This document shows, one piece after another, positions 23,393-35,150 of a stretch of 64,000 nt of DNA. The stretch lies in assembly GCA_963969595.1 (NCBI GenBank), contig OZ018412.1, positions 5,086,501 through 5,150,500 on the forward strand, written 5' to 3'. The notes under the pieces are model-generated. The model searched no databases, was not told the origin of the DNA, and saw only the letters and a program-made list of their open reading frames with translations. Every line of letters starts with the position of its first letter. Position 1 is the first letter of the stretch. The position numbers were made by a program, and so were the translations under genes. The stretch is from Neckera pumila (Eukaryota > Streptophyta > Bryopsida > Hypnales > Neckeraceae).

Positions 23393-26300
23393 ATGGAGAA
23401 TGTACAAGTTCTTAATCTCCCGGAGGAAGTAGGAGAAGGTTGGAAGGCTTCGATTACACAGCAGCCAGTCGGGCCAGCCATGGAGAAGGCCCCTGCAGCA
23501 AACCCTAATTCCGGCAAGGAATTAGTCAACCCTAACGTTAATTTTGAAGGAGGTATGTTGCAGCAACCACATGAAGGCGAGAAGGTCTCGACTCTGCAGC
23601 AGCAGGTCAAAACAGCTGTGGAGAAGACCCCAGAAACAAACCCCTATCTCAGCAAGGGAGTAGCTACCCCTAATTTTAATGCAGAAGGGAGCTCAGCTGA
23701 CCAACAGCACATAACAGAACACCCCGTCATTGACAAAAATTGGTCACTGGACTTCACCTTCACAGACGAGCAACTCCTGAGCATCTAGCAAGCTCAAGAA
23801 GACCTCCATGGCAAACTGGCGATCGGCAGAGCGGTGGGCCAATCCCCAGGATACGTATCCATAGTCAAAATAATGAAACTCAAATTCGACAGCACCCTCG
23901 TCTCAGTCCAAAATATGGCACGAGGCTTCTTTATGGCTGAGTTTCAATCCAAGGAGAATGCAATCGCAGCCATATCCCTTCGCAAGATCGTAGGAGAAGG
24001 CAAAACGCTGCAGCTATTCCCATGGACGAAAGAATTCACGCCGGAGAATTCATTCATGACGTTAGATACAGGATACACAATTCGTGTCCAATTTCCAGGG
24101 CTAGACCCAGTATTGTCCTCTGAGGCCTAGCTCAAATCCTTAGCGTCCACAATTGGAGAAGTTCTGATTATAGAAAGTAAGGACCTCGCCCTGAAGCGGC
24201 CAGGAGGTCCACTGATCACTCTAAGGGTTAAGGACGTCGCGAAGTTGCCAGGCAACATTCTTTTGCATCTCCCAGATGGGACCGGAAACTTCACTCATGC
24301 AAGCCAAGAAGTCAGTTATTCCGGCCTCCCGGACCAGTGCAACAAATGCCAGAAATTTGGGCATACAGCAGTCAAGTGCCCTTTAAACAAGGAAAAGACT
24401 CCGGTGATCAAACAAGATAAGGCGGAGAAGGCAACAGCTGCAGTAGCTACCAAGGAAGACCAAGATGGATTCAAGGTTGTCAAGGCAAAAAAGAAAAAGA
24501 AGCAGCGATCGTCGGGCAAGGGGAAGGAACAACAACAAGGGAAGGAACAGTGGCAGCCAAAACAAGATCAGAACGTGAAAACACAAGTTCCGGTCATTAC
24601 AGGGTCGGAGAAGCAAGCACAAGCCCGCATCACAGAGCGAGATATAAATAACGGTGTATCTTCACCAAAGCTCGTAACGGAGTCACAGCAGGACGCCCCC
24701 AAAGACCCGATAGACGAAGAAATGCAGGATGGGGCAGATTTCCATTAGATCACTCCTACAGGTTGTATAGTCGCGGCAGCTCCACCACACCAAGAGGAAG
24801 TAGGAGAGCAGATGGATATAGACTCACCCCCAGGTAACACAGCCTTGGGCTCACAGGGGAAAGATGGCCCCAAAGACCCCCCAACAGGCGCTTCCGGTCA
24901 AGAGGTAGACGGATTGCGACCTCGGAACGGGGCTCACCTAGATTTCACACCAGAGAAATCCACCACAACACAGCCCGAGACGGAGAGAATCAAGCCCAGA
25001 ATTTCAAAACTCCCTCACAAAGACTCACAAGCTGCAACGACTAGTCAAGAGACTCACAAGTCGAACTCGCAGATTATCATCAGTACCCCGGAGTTAGCAG
25101 GGAGTGCACCGAATTTCGAAGCAAGCGGCCCACGACTGCAGTGCAGCGGCTCCAAGGAATTGATAGTGAACGAGCCTGGTCAGGAGGTAGACAGGCCCCG
25201 CCCACACAAGGACCCGCTTCGACGATCATTAGATACTCAAAAGGCAATCTCTCACCACTTTACGGAATCCAGCAAACGGGTCGCTGTCCAGGATAAGGAA
25301 AAACATCGGCCCCAACCTGATGGTGAGAAAGACTCGGAAGTCACGATCTCCATGTCCAAGATTCAAACCTTGGTCAAGACACAAGGAGAAGCAGTAGAGT
25401 AGACATTCACGCAAGCCACGTCTATAGAGATCACACGAGAACGACAAGGCCACAACCTGGTGGAGAAACGCGTTGAGATCACGAGAGAATGCAGGGATGA
25501 GAGACCCTCTTCCAGTGAAGCTGAGCAGACACCAAACAGGTCATATGCGGACGTTCAGGACGCTCAGGAGGCTTAGATCCAGCCGGAACGATGGAGCCTA
25601 AAACGAATATTGCAGGCTGATCCGGCTCCGAAACCGCCCCCACAGAACGTAATTATCCAAGAGATCACGGATGAGTTACCCACGCCCCCGGCCATCAAAT
25701 GTCCACCCCAGACTTGGCGCGCGGAGGACTTCCCCCCGCTCTCTCTTCCTCCACAGGCTCCGGAAAGACGCCCCAGAAAAGGCAGCCTATTCGAGACTAA
25801 TTTGAGCAAGGATGAGAGACCAAAGACAAGCCGTTCCTCCTCGCACGTCCCTGAGGAGTGGTGGGCAGCCTGGTCGGAGCAGCTATTAGATCATACCTTC
25901 CAGATCTACCCCCCAAGAAAAGAAGACCAACCGACAAAATTCCTGTCAATCTGGCCAATATTTTCACGCTCGCGGCGTAGAGATACGGACGTATTATTAG
26001 CGCTAAGAGCGGACCGATCAATCGCCATCCCACCCCCGCTGTCAGTGGAATTCCAGAGAGAAGGACTCACACCGGCCAGTATCAAGGGAACCATTCTCTC
26101 AGCCCTTCAGGAATACGCCGGCGACACATTCTGTACCCTAATTCTCATGGATGACTGGGAAATGATTTCCTGGTTCGGACGCTAGGATAGTCTAGGGGAA
26201 GAGCAAGAACTTACACTACTGGCTATCATAAGAGTCTCCGAGAACACAAAAGTCTCAAAGAAAGTCCCCTGGATTTGGCTAGATTCATCATACATCTCGC

Positions 26301-26443
26301 AGCTTCATCCCAGCAGAGGTAGACTCAAAGCCAACGCCTTACTAAAGGATTCGGCAGGAGTCTACAACCCATCCATTGACGAGTTAGAAGATTTGGATTG
26401 GCAGCCAGGACAATAGGCTTCACCACGCCCCGCGCCCAAATGA
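23393..26443 (+). pseudogene. LINE ORF1 (gag-like, DUF4283 region and CCHC zinc knuckle), nonsense-riddled
   Basis: Reading from ATG 23393 stays in one frame for ~1,016 codons, interrupted by TAG at 23786, 24128, 24746, 25400, 25574, 26183 and 26414. The TGA at 26441 may be the true end. Residues ~130-245 resemble the DUF4283 nucleic-acid-binding region of plant LINE and gag proteins. A CX2CX4HX4C knuckle (CNKCQKFGHTAVKC) is at about 316-329. A long Lys/Gln/Glu/Pro-rich low-complexity segment follows. Residues ~820-1007 form a second ordered-looking region (EEWWAAWSEQLL, MDDWEMISWFGR, VPWIWLDSSYISQL) that I do not recognise. ORF1 normally binds the LINE RNA. At ~1,000 residues it is unusually long. 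Confidence 0.85.
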
Positions 26444-26482
26444 ACCAAGCTGACAACACCAGGATATTCTCCAACGGCCTCA

Positions 26483-29400
26483 ATGGCTGAGGACATATCC
26501 ATGACGGATGAGTACAGCCCCCCGAGCATGATGGACATCAGCATCAAGATTGCGACCTTAAACATTCGTGGAGCAGGGGTCAGCTCTCACGGTTCTCAAA
26601 AACAGGTTCATATCAGACGTATTTTCGAGCGCATGGAAGAATCCCCAGATGTGCTGCTCCTCCAAGAACACTGGATGTCGGAGGAGAGATGCACGAGAAG
26701 ATGTCACAGTCTTCCTTTTAAAGGTGGACTTCGATCATGGAACCCTGCGCTGCGTAACCAAGGCTCAGTAGAGCGTTGGAGAGCAGAAACAGTCATTTTA
26801 ATTTCAAAAAACCTCGCAGGTAGAGTTACAGCTCAAAAAACTCTGGTTGCGGGTAGGGCTCAGTCAATCTCCCTGAAGACAGACTCAGGAAGCATATTAA
26901 CGATCATCAATATTTATGCTCCAACCTCCTTTTCGAGTAGGATTGTCTTCTGGCAGTCCTTAGTAGACGCCGATTTAGACGGAGACTTCTTCATCCTCGG
27001 CGGAGATCTCAACATGGTCGAGAAAGAATTAGACCGCACAGGAAACTCCCTGACCTGCACCACACCCAACCGACACGAGATCGCTGCGTGGTCAAGACTA
27101 CTTAACCATTATGGATTAGCGGACTCCTGGGGCCTTGATCTCTTCCACAGATCCTCGGACCTTCGATTCTCGTGGGACAACAACAGAAAGGGTCCAGCCC
27201 ATCGAATGGCCAGAATCGACAGATTTTACATTTCAACCTCGTTGGAAGAACAGGGAGGCCAGCTAACAATCTACCCGATCAGCAAAATATCAGATCATGC
27301 TCCAATCCAACTCAAGATATTTTCGGATAAGAAAAAGCAACAGCAGGCCAAACCCTTCAGATGCAGCACCATGGACAGGAAAGAAGACCGTGACAAAATG
27401 GTAAAGGCGTGGAACGAAGACCCTTCCACGACACCCCCCAGGTCCCGGATGGAGTGGATCACTTAGGTGCAGAGTCAAGCCAGGCTCGCTGCATTGAAGA
27501 TACAGAAGGAAGCGAAAATATCCCGGTTTAAAGCCGAGAACAGAGCTCTACGTCTAGTTTAGGAAGCAGAGCGACATTTACAGGACTCCCCAGCTAATGA
27601 AGACGCAGCAGCCAGGTTTGACGCAGAAAAGACCAAACTTCAAGAATTAACGTTAGACGCTCTTGAAAGACAATATCATTTAGTCTCATCAAAGTGGCTG
27701 AAAAATGGCGAGCGTTGCACAAAAGAGTTCTTTAATGTATTCAAGGACGTTCAGCGGAAGATCAGCATTCCTCAACTGAAGGTAGGGGACCAGTTGATAA
27801 CAGATCAAAAGCTGAAGCTTCAAGCCGCCACAGATTATTATAAGGATTTATATGCAGCGGAGCTAGAAACCCCCGAAGTCATTTCAGCTCGTTGCAAAGT
27901 CATGAAAAGTATTCCCTGTGATGTCACCGACCGTCACAATTGAAGTCTACAGGGTGAAGTCACCCTAACAGAGCTCAGAGAAGCCATATCCGATCTCACA
28001 TCCGATCACGCGCCCGGTGAGGACGGCATCCCTACAGACTTCTTCAAAGCCTGCTCAGAAGACCTCGAACAAGACCTGCTAGACGCAGTAAAAGAGGCGC
28101 TGCAGGAAGGCGCACTCACACCTCAACATAACAGAGGTATCATCACCCTCATTCCCAAAGGTGGAGACGCAACCTTGATTAAAAATTTTCGTCCAATTAC
28201 CCTTCTCTCCTCTTTTTACAAGATAGTAGCCAAAATTTTAGCCAAGAGATTACAAAGTATTTTGCCGGAAATTATTAGGCCGAACCAGACAGGCTACGTT
28301 AGGGGCAGAAGCATCATCAACAATATCTTCCTAGCCCAGGAATCGATGAAATATGCAGAAGAGTCCAGACAGGACCTCACTCTTCTTCTTTTAGATTTTG
28401 AAAAAGCATTTGATAGGATCTCTTGGCTGTTTATGAAAGAAGTGATGACGGCCAGAGGTTTCACCCCGGAATTTATCAAAGGAGTGATGACGCTTTATGT
28501 GAATCCGGTCTCCACAGTATTAGTCAATGGCGAGTTAGGGCCAGATTTAGACTTATCGAGATCAGTAAGGCAAGGATGCCCCCTCGCTCCGTTCATATTC
28601 ATTGTAGTTTTTGATTCCTTAGGATTCATGTTAGAAGATACCAGGTACGGCATTAAGGGCTTTCGTCTTCCAAACGGAAAGACAGTCACGGACACTACCT
28701 TTGCTGACGACGCATCTTTGTACTTACAAGGGTCTTAGAAAAATTTACAGAGAGTTGAAGCTCTATTAGAACTCTTTTGTTTGGCCTCGGGATCCAAGGT
28801 TAACTGGGCTAAGTCAAGCGCAATTTGGGCCTCACATAACTTGAGAACTTTTACGTGGGGTCAGGACTTAGGTCTCTCTTGGGTCCCAGAAGGAGTAGGA
28901 GTCCGGTATCTAGGACCCCTAGTTGGCTTCAGACTCCCCAAGGACGCGAACACCGAACCACTCCTGGACTTGATGAAAAAGAAGCTGCGAAGTTGGGCCT
29001 CGAAACTCGTATCCCAAGCTGGTCGAGTGATTATATGTAATTAGGTGCTTCTTGCTACCTGTTGGTACATAGCTGCCTGCTGTGGATTATCACCGAAGGT
29101 TTGTGATAAAATACGAAGTCTGATAACACAATACCTGTGGACAAGTAAAGAAGGAGGAAAGTCATCAGCGCGCGTTCGGTGGGCGACGTGCATTCTTCCG
29201 ATATCTGAAGGCGGATTAGGATTGATAGATCCATTCCTTCAGACTCAAGCCCTCCTAGCGAAGCTAGTAGTCAGAAGTCTCGCGCCAGGAGGAGCCCCGT
29301 GGAAATCCTTACTGCGATATCGCACTGATCAAGGAAAACCTGTAGCAGACTCCAAATGGCACAGGTCCCCAACTTGGCTTCTTTTTAGCAAAGGGTTAAA

Positions 29401-30827
29401 AGCAGAAAATCATTCACCTTTAGTTTCGGCGTGTCTCAAAGCCTTTATTGCTATCAAGGAGAACCTCATTCAAAGGCAGCCTCAGATTTTGTCGGAGGTA
29501 CTGAGGCAACCCCTTTTCGGAAACCCGCTAATATTAGAAGCGGAAGACACTCCACTGGGTATGGATCCAAACCTAGGTTTACATCTATGGGCTCGGGAAG
29601 GACTGACACAAGTTAAACATTTCTGGAGTCAAGATAAAGAAGACTGGATTTCATCTCAAGACATACAACAGAAACTTCCTACGAAGGGCGCTGTTACTAA
29701 AAACCGGCGGATTCGTAGGCTAAAACTTCTTAATCACATACCTTGGGAGCCTAGAGCTTTCTCTCATCGAGACCACACGGGATGGTTTAAGCAGAGAAGG
29801 AGCCCAAAATTTTCTTCCATGATCACACATCAGGCAGCATAGTGAGTTACATCTTGCGCCCAGGATCAGAGCTGCTGCAAAAAGAAGATACACAGAGCCC
29901 ACTTCCAAATTCAGATCTTCTCCCGATCAGAGTAATAAGGTGGTCAGCGCAAGCCAGAGGATTTGACGTATGCAACCCTCCGGAGGCTCCACAAGCTCCA
30001 GACTCAGTCTGGCACTTCAAAAACGCAAGCCTTCCTGACCTTCCCTGGGATCCAGGCGAGTGGAGCTGGAATAAGATAGGCAAACTGAACGAAGAACCTT
30101 TTTTTGCCTACACGGTCAAGCGAGGGTACGCAGCAGGGTTAAAAAGGAAATCTAAAGTTTCGATAGGTACACAGGCGTTGATAAATCAAAACCTCACCCG
30201 AGACTTGAGGACATTCTCGTATAGTCTGTTATGGCATCAAGCAAGGCCACGCAAGCCAGCGATGCTGTTGTGGCAAACACTCAACAAAGGAATCGTTACA
30301 GGAGATTGGTTGGCTAAACGCATCCCCACGGCCATCAAAAGCTCCCGCTATGCGGTCATCAGCTGGAAACGGCCCACCACCTGTTCTGGGAGTGCAAATT
30401 CTCAACTCAGATTTGGACTAAAGTTAACCTGTTTAGTAGTCCCTTCGGGGTTCCTAGAATTAGACATTATAGAGATGTTCTATTAGGTAGGATTTGCATG
30501 CAGGATAGTGTTAGACTTGATAAATATATGTATGCTTTCCAGCCTTGGGACATTCTCAGGTCTTTTATTGTGTGGCACACCTGGGTAGAAAGATGTAACG
30601 CCAGATATAGCACCCTGGACTTCAGCGTCAACAGGGTCATCCAGGCGGCCTGGTCCTCGACCATTCATTTGGGCATGGCCATTAGTCGTGACTTCAGAGC
30701 TAGGATTAGAAATGTTGAAAAGCGAGTGGCCATTCAATCCACTTTTGAATCGTTATGGTCTCCAGTGTTCTTTAACTCGGGACTTAAACTCTGGCATTTC
30801 AATCTCCCTAGGGAGCTTAACTTGTAA
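26483..30827 (+). pseudogene. LINE ORF2: endonuclease, reverse transcriptase, zf-RVT; nonsense mutations and two frameshifts
   Basis: Starts at ATG 26483, about 1,448 codons. The APE-type endonuclease (to ~27,330) keeps TLNIRG, LLLQEHW, INIYAP, GGDLNMV and SDHAPI. The reverse transcriptase (~28,140-28,760) has FRPITLLSSFYKIVAKILAKRL, motif A LLLDFEKAFDRISW, motif B RQGCPLAPFIF and catalytic TTFADDASLY. A C-terminal zf-RVT-like segment (HHLFWEC) lies around 30,375-30,400. Stops are TAG at 27464, 27560, 28736 and 29042 and TGA at 27941. One frameshift lies near 29,800-29,840 and one (single-base loss) near 30,350. Catalytic residues survive, so the element was probably competent before decay. 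ORF1 and ORF2 share one reading frame. Confidence 0.92.
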
Positions 30828-30847
30828 TTCTTTTTGCTTCAAGTGAA

Positions 30848-30862
30848 GGGGCTCCGCGCCCC
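30848..30862 (+). other. GC hairpin at the 3' end of the LINE
   Basis: GGGGC-TCCGC-GCCCC forms a 5-bp all-GC stem with a 5-nt loop, 22 bp before the right target-site duplication. With no poly-A tail, such a 3' structure could be the recognition signal for the element's own reverse transcriptase, as in LINEs with stringent 3'-end recognition. This role is inference. Confidence 0.45.
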
Positions 30863-30884
30863 CACCCAGCCGCATTGGCTTTCA

Positions 30885-30900
30885 CAGCATAAACGACCGT
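30885..30900 (+). repeat. Right 16-bp target-site duplication of the LINE
   Basis: Identical to 22798-22813. The polyketide synthase frame continues directly from here (INDR then HTILMEWIPK). Confidence 0.92.
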
Positions 30901-31768
30901 CACACAATTCTCATGGAGTGGATCCCGAAGCTGGCGATCGAGGCCACGACGAACGCGCTCGCTGAATGGGGCGGGGTGCGCTCTCGCATCATGCACATTG
31001 TCATGACTACCATGAGCGTCGTGAACATGCCGGGACTGGACCTCATAGTGGCGAACGCACTCGGCTTGTCGCCCAAGCTGCGGCGCGTCATGTTGTACCA
31101 CATGGGGTGCTCGGGCAGCGCGGCCCTCTTACGCGTCGCCAAGGACATCACGGAGAATAACGCCAGCGCGCGCGTGCTCGTCTTCCAGCGAGTGCACCGC
31201 CTTTTTCTTCCGCGCGCCAAGTGAGGAGTATCTCGATGGGTTCGTGGCACAGGGCCTCGTCAGCAACGGCGTCGCGGCCGCAATCGTCGGCGTGGACCCA
31301 ATCCCCTCGGAAAACCCTCTCTACGAAATCAAATGGTCAGGAGAAATGGTGGTGCCCGACAGCATGGGCGCAAGCTATGGCCACTTCATGGAAGCGGGCA
31401 TGCACTACCACTTGAAACGCGAAATCCCCAAACTAGTGTCCACCAGCATCAAGGAGTTCGTGACGGATGCACGGGCGGAAGCGAAGAACACCGAGTGCAA
31501 TGAACTCTTCTGGGCAGTGCATCCCGGGGGAGTTGCCATCCTCAATCAGATCGAGAGCCGGTTGAAGCTCACGCTGGAGAAGCTAAGTGCCAGTCGGGAG
31601 ATTTTGCGGGACTACGGCAACATGGCGAGCGCGAGCGTGCTGTACGTGTTGGATCGTATTTGGGTTCGATCCAAGGAAGGTAACGCGTCCACCACGGGCG
31701 AAGGAAAAGAGTTTGGGTTGCTTATTGGAATAGGCCCAGGGCTCACCAAGGCCTTGCCGATGGCTTGA
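30901..31768 (+). pseudogene. Type III polyketide synthase (chalcone-synthase-like) relic, 3' part
   Basis: Continues the CHS-like protein: EWIPKLAIEATTNALAEWG, then YHMGCSGSAALLRVAKD containing the nucleophile Cys, WAVHPGGVAIL with the catalytic His, DYGNMASASVLYVLD with the catalytic Asn, and the C-terminal IGIGPGLT. The Cys-His-Asn triad is therefore intact at sequence level. A frameshift near 31,183 breaks the frame between ARVLV and SSECTAFFFRAPSEEYLDG. It looks like a two-base loss. The final frame ends at TGA 31766-31768. The GCSGS context around Cys differs from the GCF/YAGG of canonical chalcone synthase, so the ancestor may have been a CHS-like enzyme of different substrate preference. 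Confidence 0.88.
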
Positions 31769-31887
31769 ACTTGGTCCAGAGCCGCAAAGCTAGCTTCCTT
31801 CTTGCTGTGAATTTTTTGCAGTTGTTTCATTTGGGCTTATAGGACTCGCTCAAGAGCGTGCAATTTTTTCAAACATATGTTGTTATT

Positions 31888-32003
31888 AAGGGCCGGTTTA
31901 TACTTGGCTTGGGGCCGGATGAAAGGCCGGCCGGATTTGCCTTCAATCCAACCACAATTCGGCCCCAATTCTTCCATCCGGCCCCAACTAATGTAAAGCC
32001 CTT
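31888..32003. repeat. Possible small MITE rich in GGCCGG/GGCCCC
   Basis: The left end GGGCCGGTTTATACTTGGC, followed by TTGGGGCCGG, is partly mirrored by the right end (reverse complement GGGCTTTACATTAGTTGGGG). GGCCGG motifs are clustered here, and a related CCGGCCCC patch appears at ~32,920-32,935. Arms are imperfect and no target-site duplication is clear. Confidence 0.35.
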
Positions 32004-35000
32004 GGGCCGGATTCTAGGGCCAGATTTCCAATTCATGTACTCTTGGATTTTTTCAATGCTCAATTAATAAAATATAAAAACATGCATGTTTTCCTTTCTC
32101 TTCCTTTCTTTCCTATTTCAAAAAAAAAAAAAAAAATTCTTCCCCCCCTTTTTTTTTTCTTCTTTATTTATTCTATTTCAAAAATAGAAAAGAGAGATTT
32201 TTTTATTTTTTTTACATAATTTAATTTCTTATAAATGTAATCAAACGTAATTTCATTTTTTATAGTCTTTTTGAAGATAAGTAGGCAACATCTTGAAAGC
32301 AGATTATGAAGTGCATCCGAACTTTTATTTACTAAACTTGTTTTATGTGAGCTCCAGAAATATATACCAATTAGATCACAATATTAACTTAACATCAATA
32401 ATACTTCCATTTCTGCTAAAAATTTCAAAGTATGATACACATTAAGACACAGATTTTGTAGATGCCAAAAAACATCTCATTTGCCCAATTTGAAGAATTT
32501 TTGCAAAAGTTACAAGGCTTTGAAGTTCGCAGCCGGTCAGCCCTAATTAGTCCGATTCTGTCCGTGAATAGTGATATTCCGTCTGATATGACAACCATGC
32601 TTTAATCAACATAGCAAACTAATGTTTGTTGATGTAAATTCAAAATAAGAATTCAAACTGTCTATTTGTTAATGTGAATTCATACTAGAAATTCAATTGT
32701 CAAGTTTATGTGAAGTCGTATTGTTCAAATTTTATATGAATTTATGTGAGTTCATACTAATCAAATTTTCAAATTGATTTGTTGGCAAGTAAGAGTTCTA
32801 ACGCACCAAAGAACGTGGCATTTGGATACCATATGCAAAAGTTACGAGGGGTCAAAGTTTAAAATAATAACTTTCATTGATTGACGGTGGAGATGTTCAT
32901 GATCCAATGGAGGAGCCCAATCCGGCCCCAATCTGGCCCTAGATGGGAGTAAAATTTACATTGCACCTGTATCGAGAACCTATTCGCAAGTGTAATAAGA
33001 ATGATGGAGGGGCATGATTTCATTCTGTTATTGAAATTGTCAGATTGCTTGTACCTGCTTCAATCTGAGTATGATTGGTCACCGTCTGGGTAGTGAAGAC
33101 CTGTGATTTTGATGCTTTGACTAATTAATAACCAGGGAATTGAAACTGGAGACGGCAAGTAGAATTAAGTTTGTATCTGTTCAAGTTTCAGTACCTGTTG
33201 CAGCGTTCTTGCCGGCTACAGAGGAGTGTGAGGGACCAGAAGAACCTTAGTGATTGATACGTTCACGTTTGAAACTTTCTCTGGACCGAGGTGAAGATCC
33301 AGGACTTCAAGCATTCGAAAGTGGAATAGATTTGAAGTTGTTCATGGTGATGTCGAGGTATTGCTGTTGTTGTTTCGTCCTCCCTGCTTGGAAGCTTGAG
33401 AGTTTAGGGTTTGGCAGCGTGGAAAATCGAATAGGTAGAGCTGAACGAGAGCAGAAGACTTCCAGATATTGTTTCGTATTTGCTATTTCCCATTTCGTTT
33501 CGACTGAAGCGTAGTGCTAAGGCTGCATATACATTGTGCTGGTTGATGTAGAGAACTGCTGAGGGTGCTTTTCTCTCCGAACTGAGGGTTTAGCGATTTG
33601 GAGGGGATCTCACAAAACAGAAAGAGTACATATGTAGTTGAAGAGAAGTGGAAGATTTGATGATGGATTCATACATGGAAACTTTGTGTGTGTTGCCTGA
33701 AGTGAAGTTCTAAGTCAATTTTTTTGGAAGCTGCATACATTGGACGCTATATATGCCGAGAGAAGCAAGGATACTAATCACGCAAGGAACAAATTTGACG
33801 ATATTGGCAATCATACATACTAAGGTAGATCAACCTATTACCACCCTGATTTGCAATTTGACTATCTTGGGGCTAATTCCATGAGAGACATATATTTTTC
33901 AGAGGTGTGCGCATGTTTCATGAATCAAACCCAAGTGAAATTATAATTTTCTAATCAAAATTGTAATTTCTGTGAATTTTTGAAGTGTTTTACTAAAGCG
34001 CCCATGACTAGGGTCATAAACGCCCTAATAACAACCCATAACCACCTTCTTATGTCCCTATAAGCATCTAGGTATTCACCAATCAGCTATTGCCACATTA
34101 CCCTAAATGACATAAATGCACTGATTTTGTCAGATTTCCAGATAGAATTGGCTCACTTCTGGACAGATTTGGATGGTGGAATGGGTGGAAATGGGGCCAA
34201 AAACAGGGTGGCGGAAATGGGTTGGAGACGGAATTAGGCTGGTCTACCTTACTTTGTGTCTATGCTGAAGTCGAGAGTTTTGAAGCTTGATGTATGCATG
34301 GGACGTTGCTGGTGTTGAGTTGGTGAACCAAACAAGAAATGTTTCTCATCATTGATCCTCATCATTGATATAAATAAGAAAAATTAGATTGCAAAAAACG
34401 AATTATCAGAATCTTCAGTTTTCCAAGACTAAGAACATATTTGATTTAAAACACAAGAAATCAGTGAGGTGCTAATTCAAAGAAAAATTTCATTAATTAT
34501 TATATCCAGTCCATACCAAATGCTTGTCATACTTTCTTTGCCAAACTTCATCATTTTAACAAAATTTAGGATTTTGAACTTTTCATTTATGATTCTATGA
34601 ATAGAATGTACTATCAACAACCCCTTGTTTGTGAAGCTTAGGTCAAGATAGTATCCTATATATATGACAATTCTAAACCTCTTATCACTTTCCAATCAAA
34701 ATTCTATGACTAAGATACACATTCTATGACTTCTCAAAGAAAGATTGTCATTTTGGACTAAGACTTTTCTTTTCTCCCATTTACCAATGACAACCTTTTT
34801 CAAGTTTTGAAATCCTATAAAGATTCTTTGAAAGAACTTTATTCAAAGATTTAAACATAAATGTTCTTCTAATTTGGAACTTTTAAACTTGTTTTAAAAT
34901 TTGAAGCCTATATTTTTTTATAATTTTATAATTTGTAAAATTTGGGAAGTTTAGAGTTATAGACTAGTAAATTTATGAAATTATAAATTTATATAAATAT

Positions 35001-35020
35001 TTATTTGAAATTTATTATTT
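32004..35020. other. Gene-free stretch with homopolymer tracts and one GC-richer patch
   Basis: A/T homopolymer runs fill 32,119-32,215. A GC-richer patch at ~33,000-33,720 contains a CAG|GTACTG donor-like site on the minus strand near 33,195, but no convincing protein. The rest is AT-rich with no recognisable feature. Confidence 0.35.
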
Positions 35021-35022
35021 TA

Positions 35023-35148
35023 CTCCCTCTCTTTCTAAATAATACCAATGTTTCTCTTTCCTTCAATTCTTCCTCATTCTTTACTTTGTTGGTTGGATTA
35101 TGAGTGTTGGCAACAAAAAACATCCGTATCATTTAGAAACAGAGGAAG
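35023..35148. mobile_element. Stowaway-like (Tc1/mariner) MITE, 126 bp
   Basis: Ends CTCCCTCTCTTTCTAAATAA and the reverse complement of ATCATTTAGAAACAGAGGAAG form an imperfect terminal inverted repeat. TA lies immediately outside both ends (35021-35022 and 35149-35150). CTCCCT... ends with a TA duplication are typical of Stowaway elements. No coding capacity. Confidence 0.7.
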
Positions 35149-35150
35149 TA

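Larger units (their letters stand above)
22814..30884 (+). mobile_element. L1-type LINE retrotransposon, full-length but inactivated (8,071 bp)
   Basis: Bounded by perfect 16-bp target-site duplications, in the same orientation as the polyketide synthase relic it splits. Order: 5' untranslated region (22814-23392), ORF1, ORF2 with endonuclease and reverse transcriptase, and a ~55-bp 3' untranslated region. There is no poly-A tail. The 3' end instead carries a short GC hairpin (30848-30862). The frame is broken by 11 TAG and 2 TGA codons, no TAA, and two late frameshifts. The protein motifs are otherwise well kept, so most damage is point mutation. The insertion looks complete at both ends. 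Confidence 0.93.

Noticed and set aside
23393..29044. TAG reassigned to Gln, making the LINE ORFs functional
   Set aside because: The esterase gene in the same window ends with TAG exactly at the conserved C-terminus, and the LINE also has TGA stops and frameshifts. Decay explains the pattern.
29840..29842. A twelfth TAG nonsense codon in ORF2
   Set aside because: The likely frameshift lies just before it, so it is probably not in the original frame.
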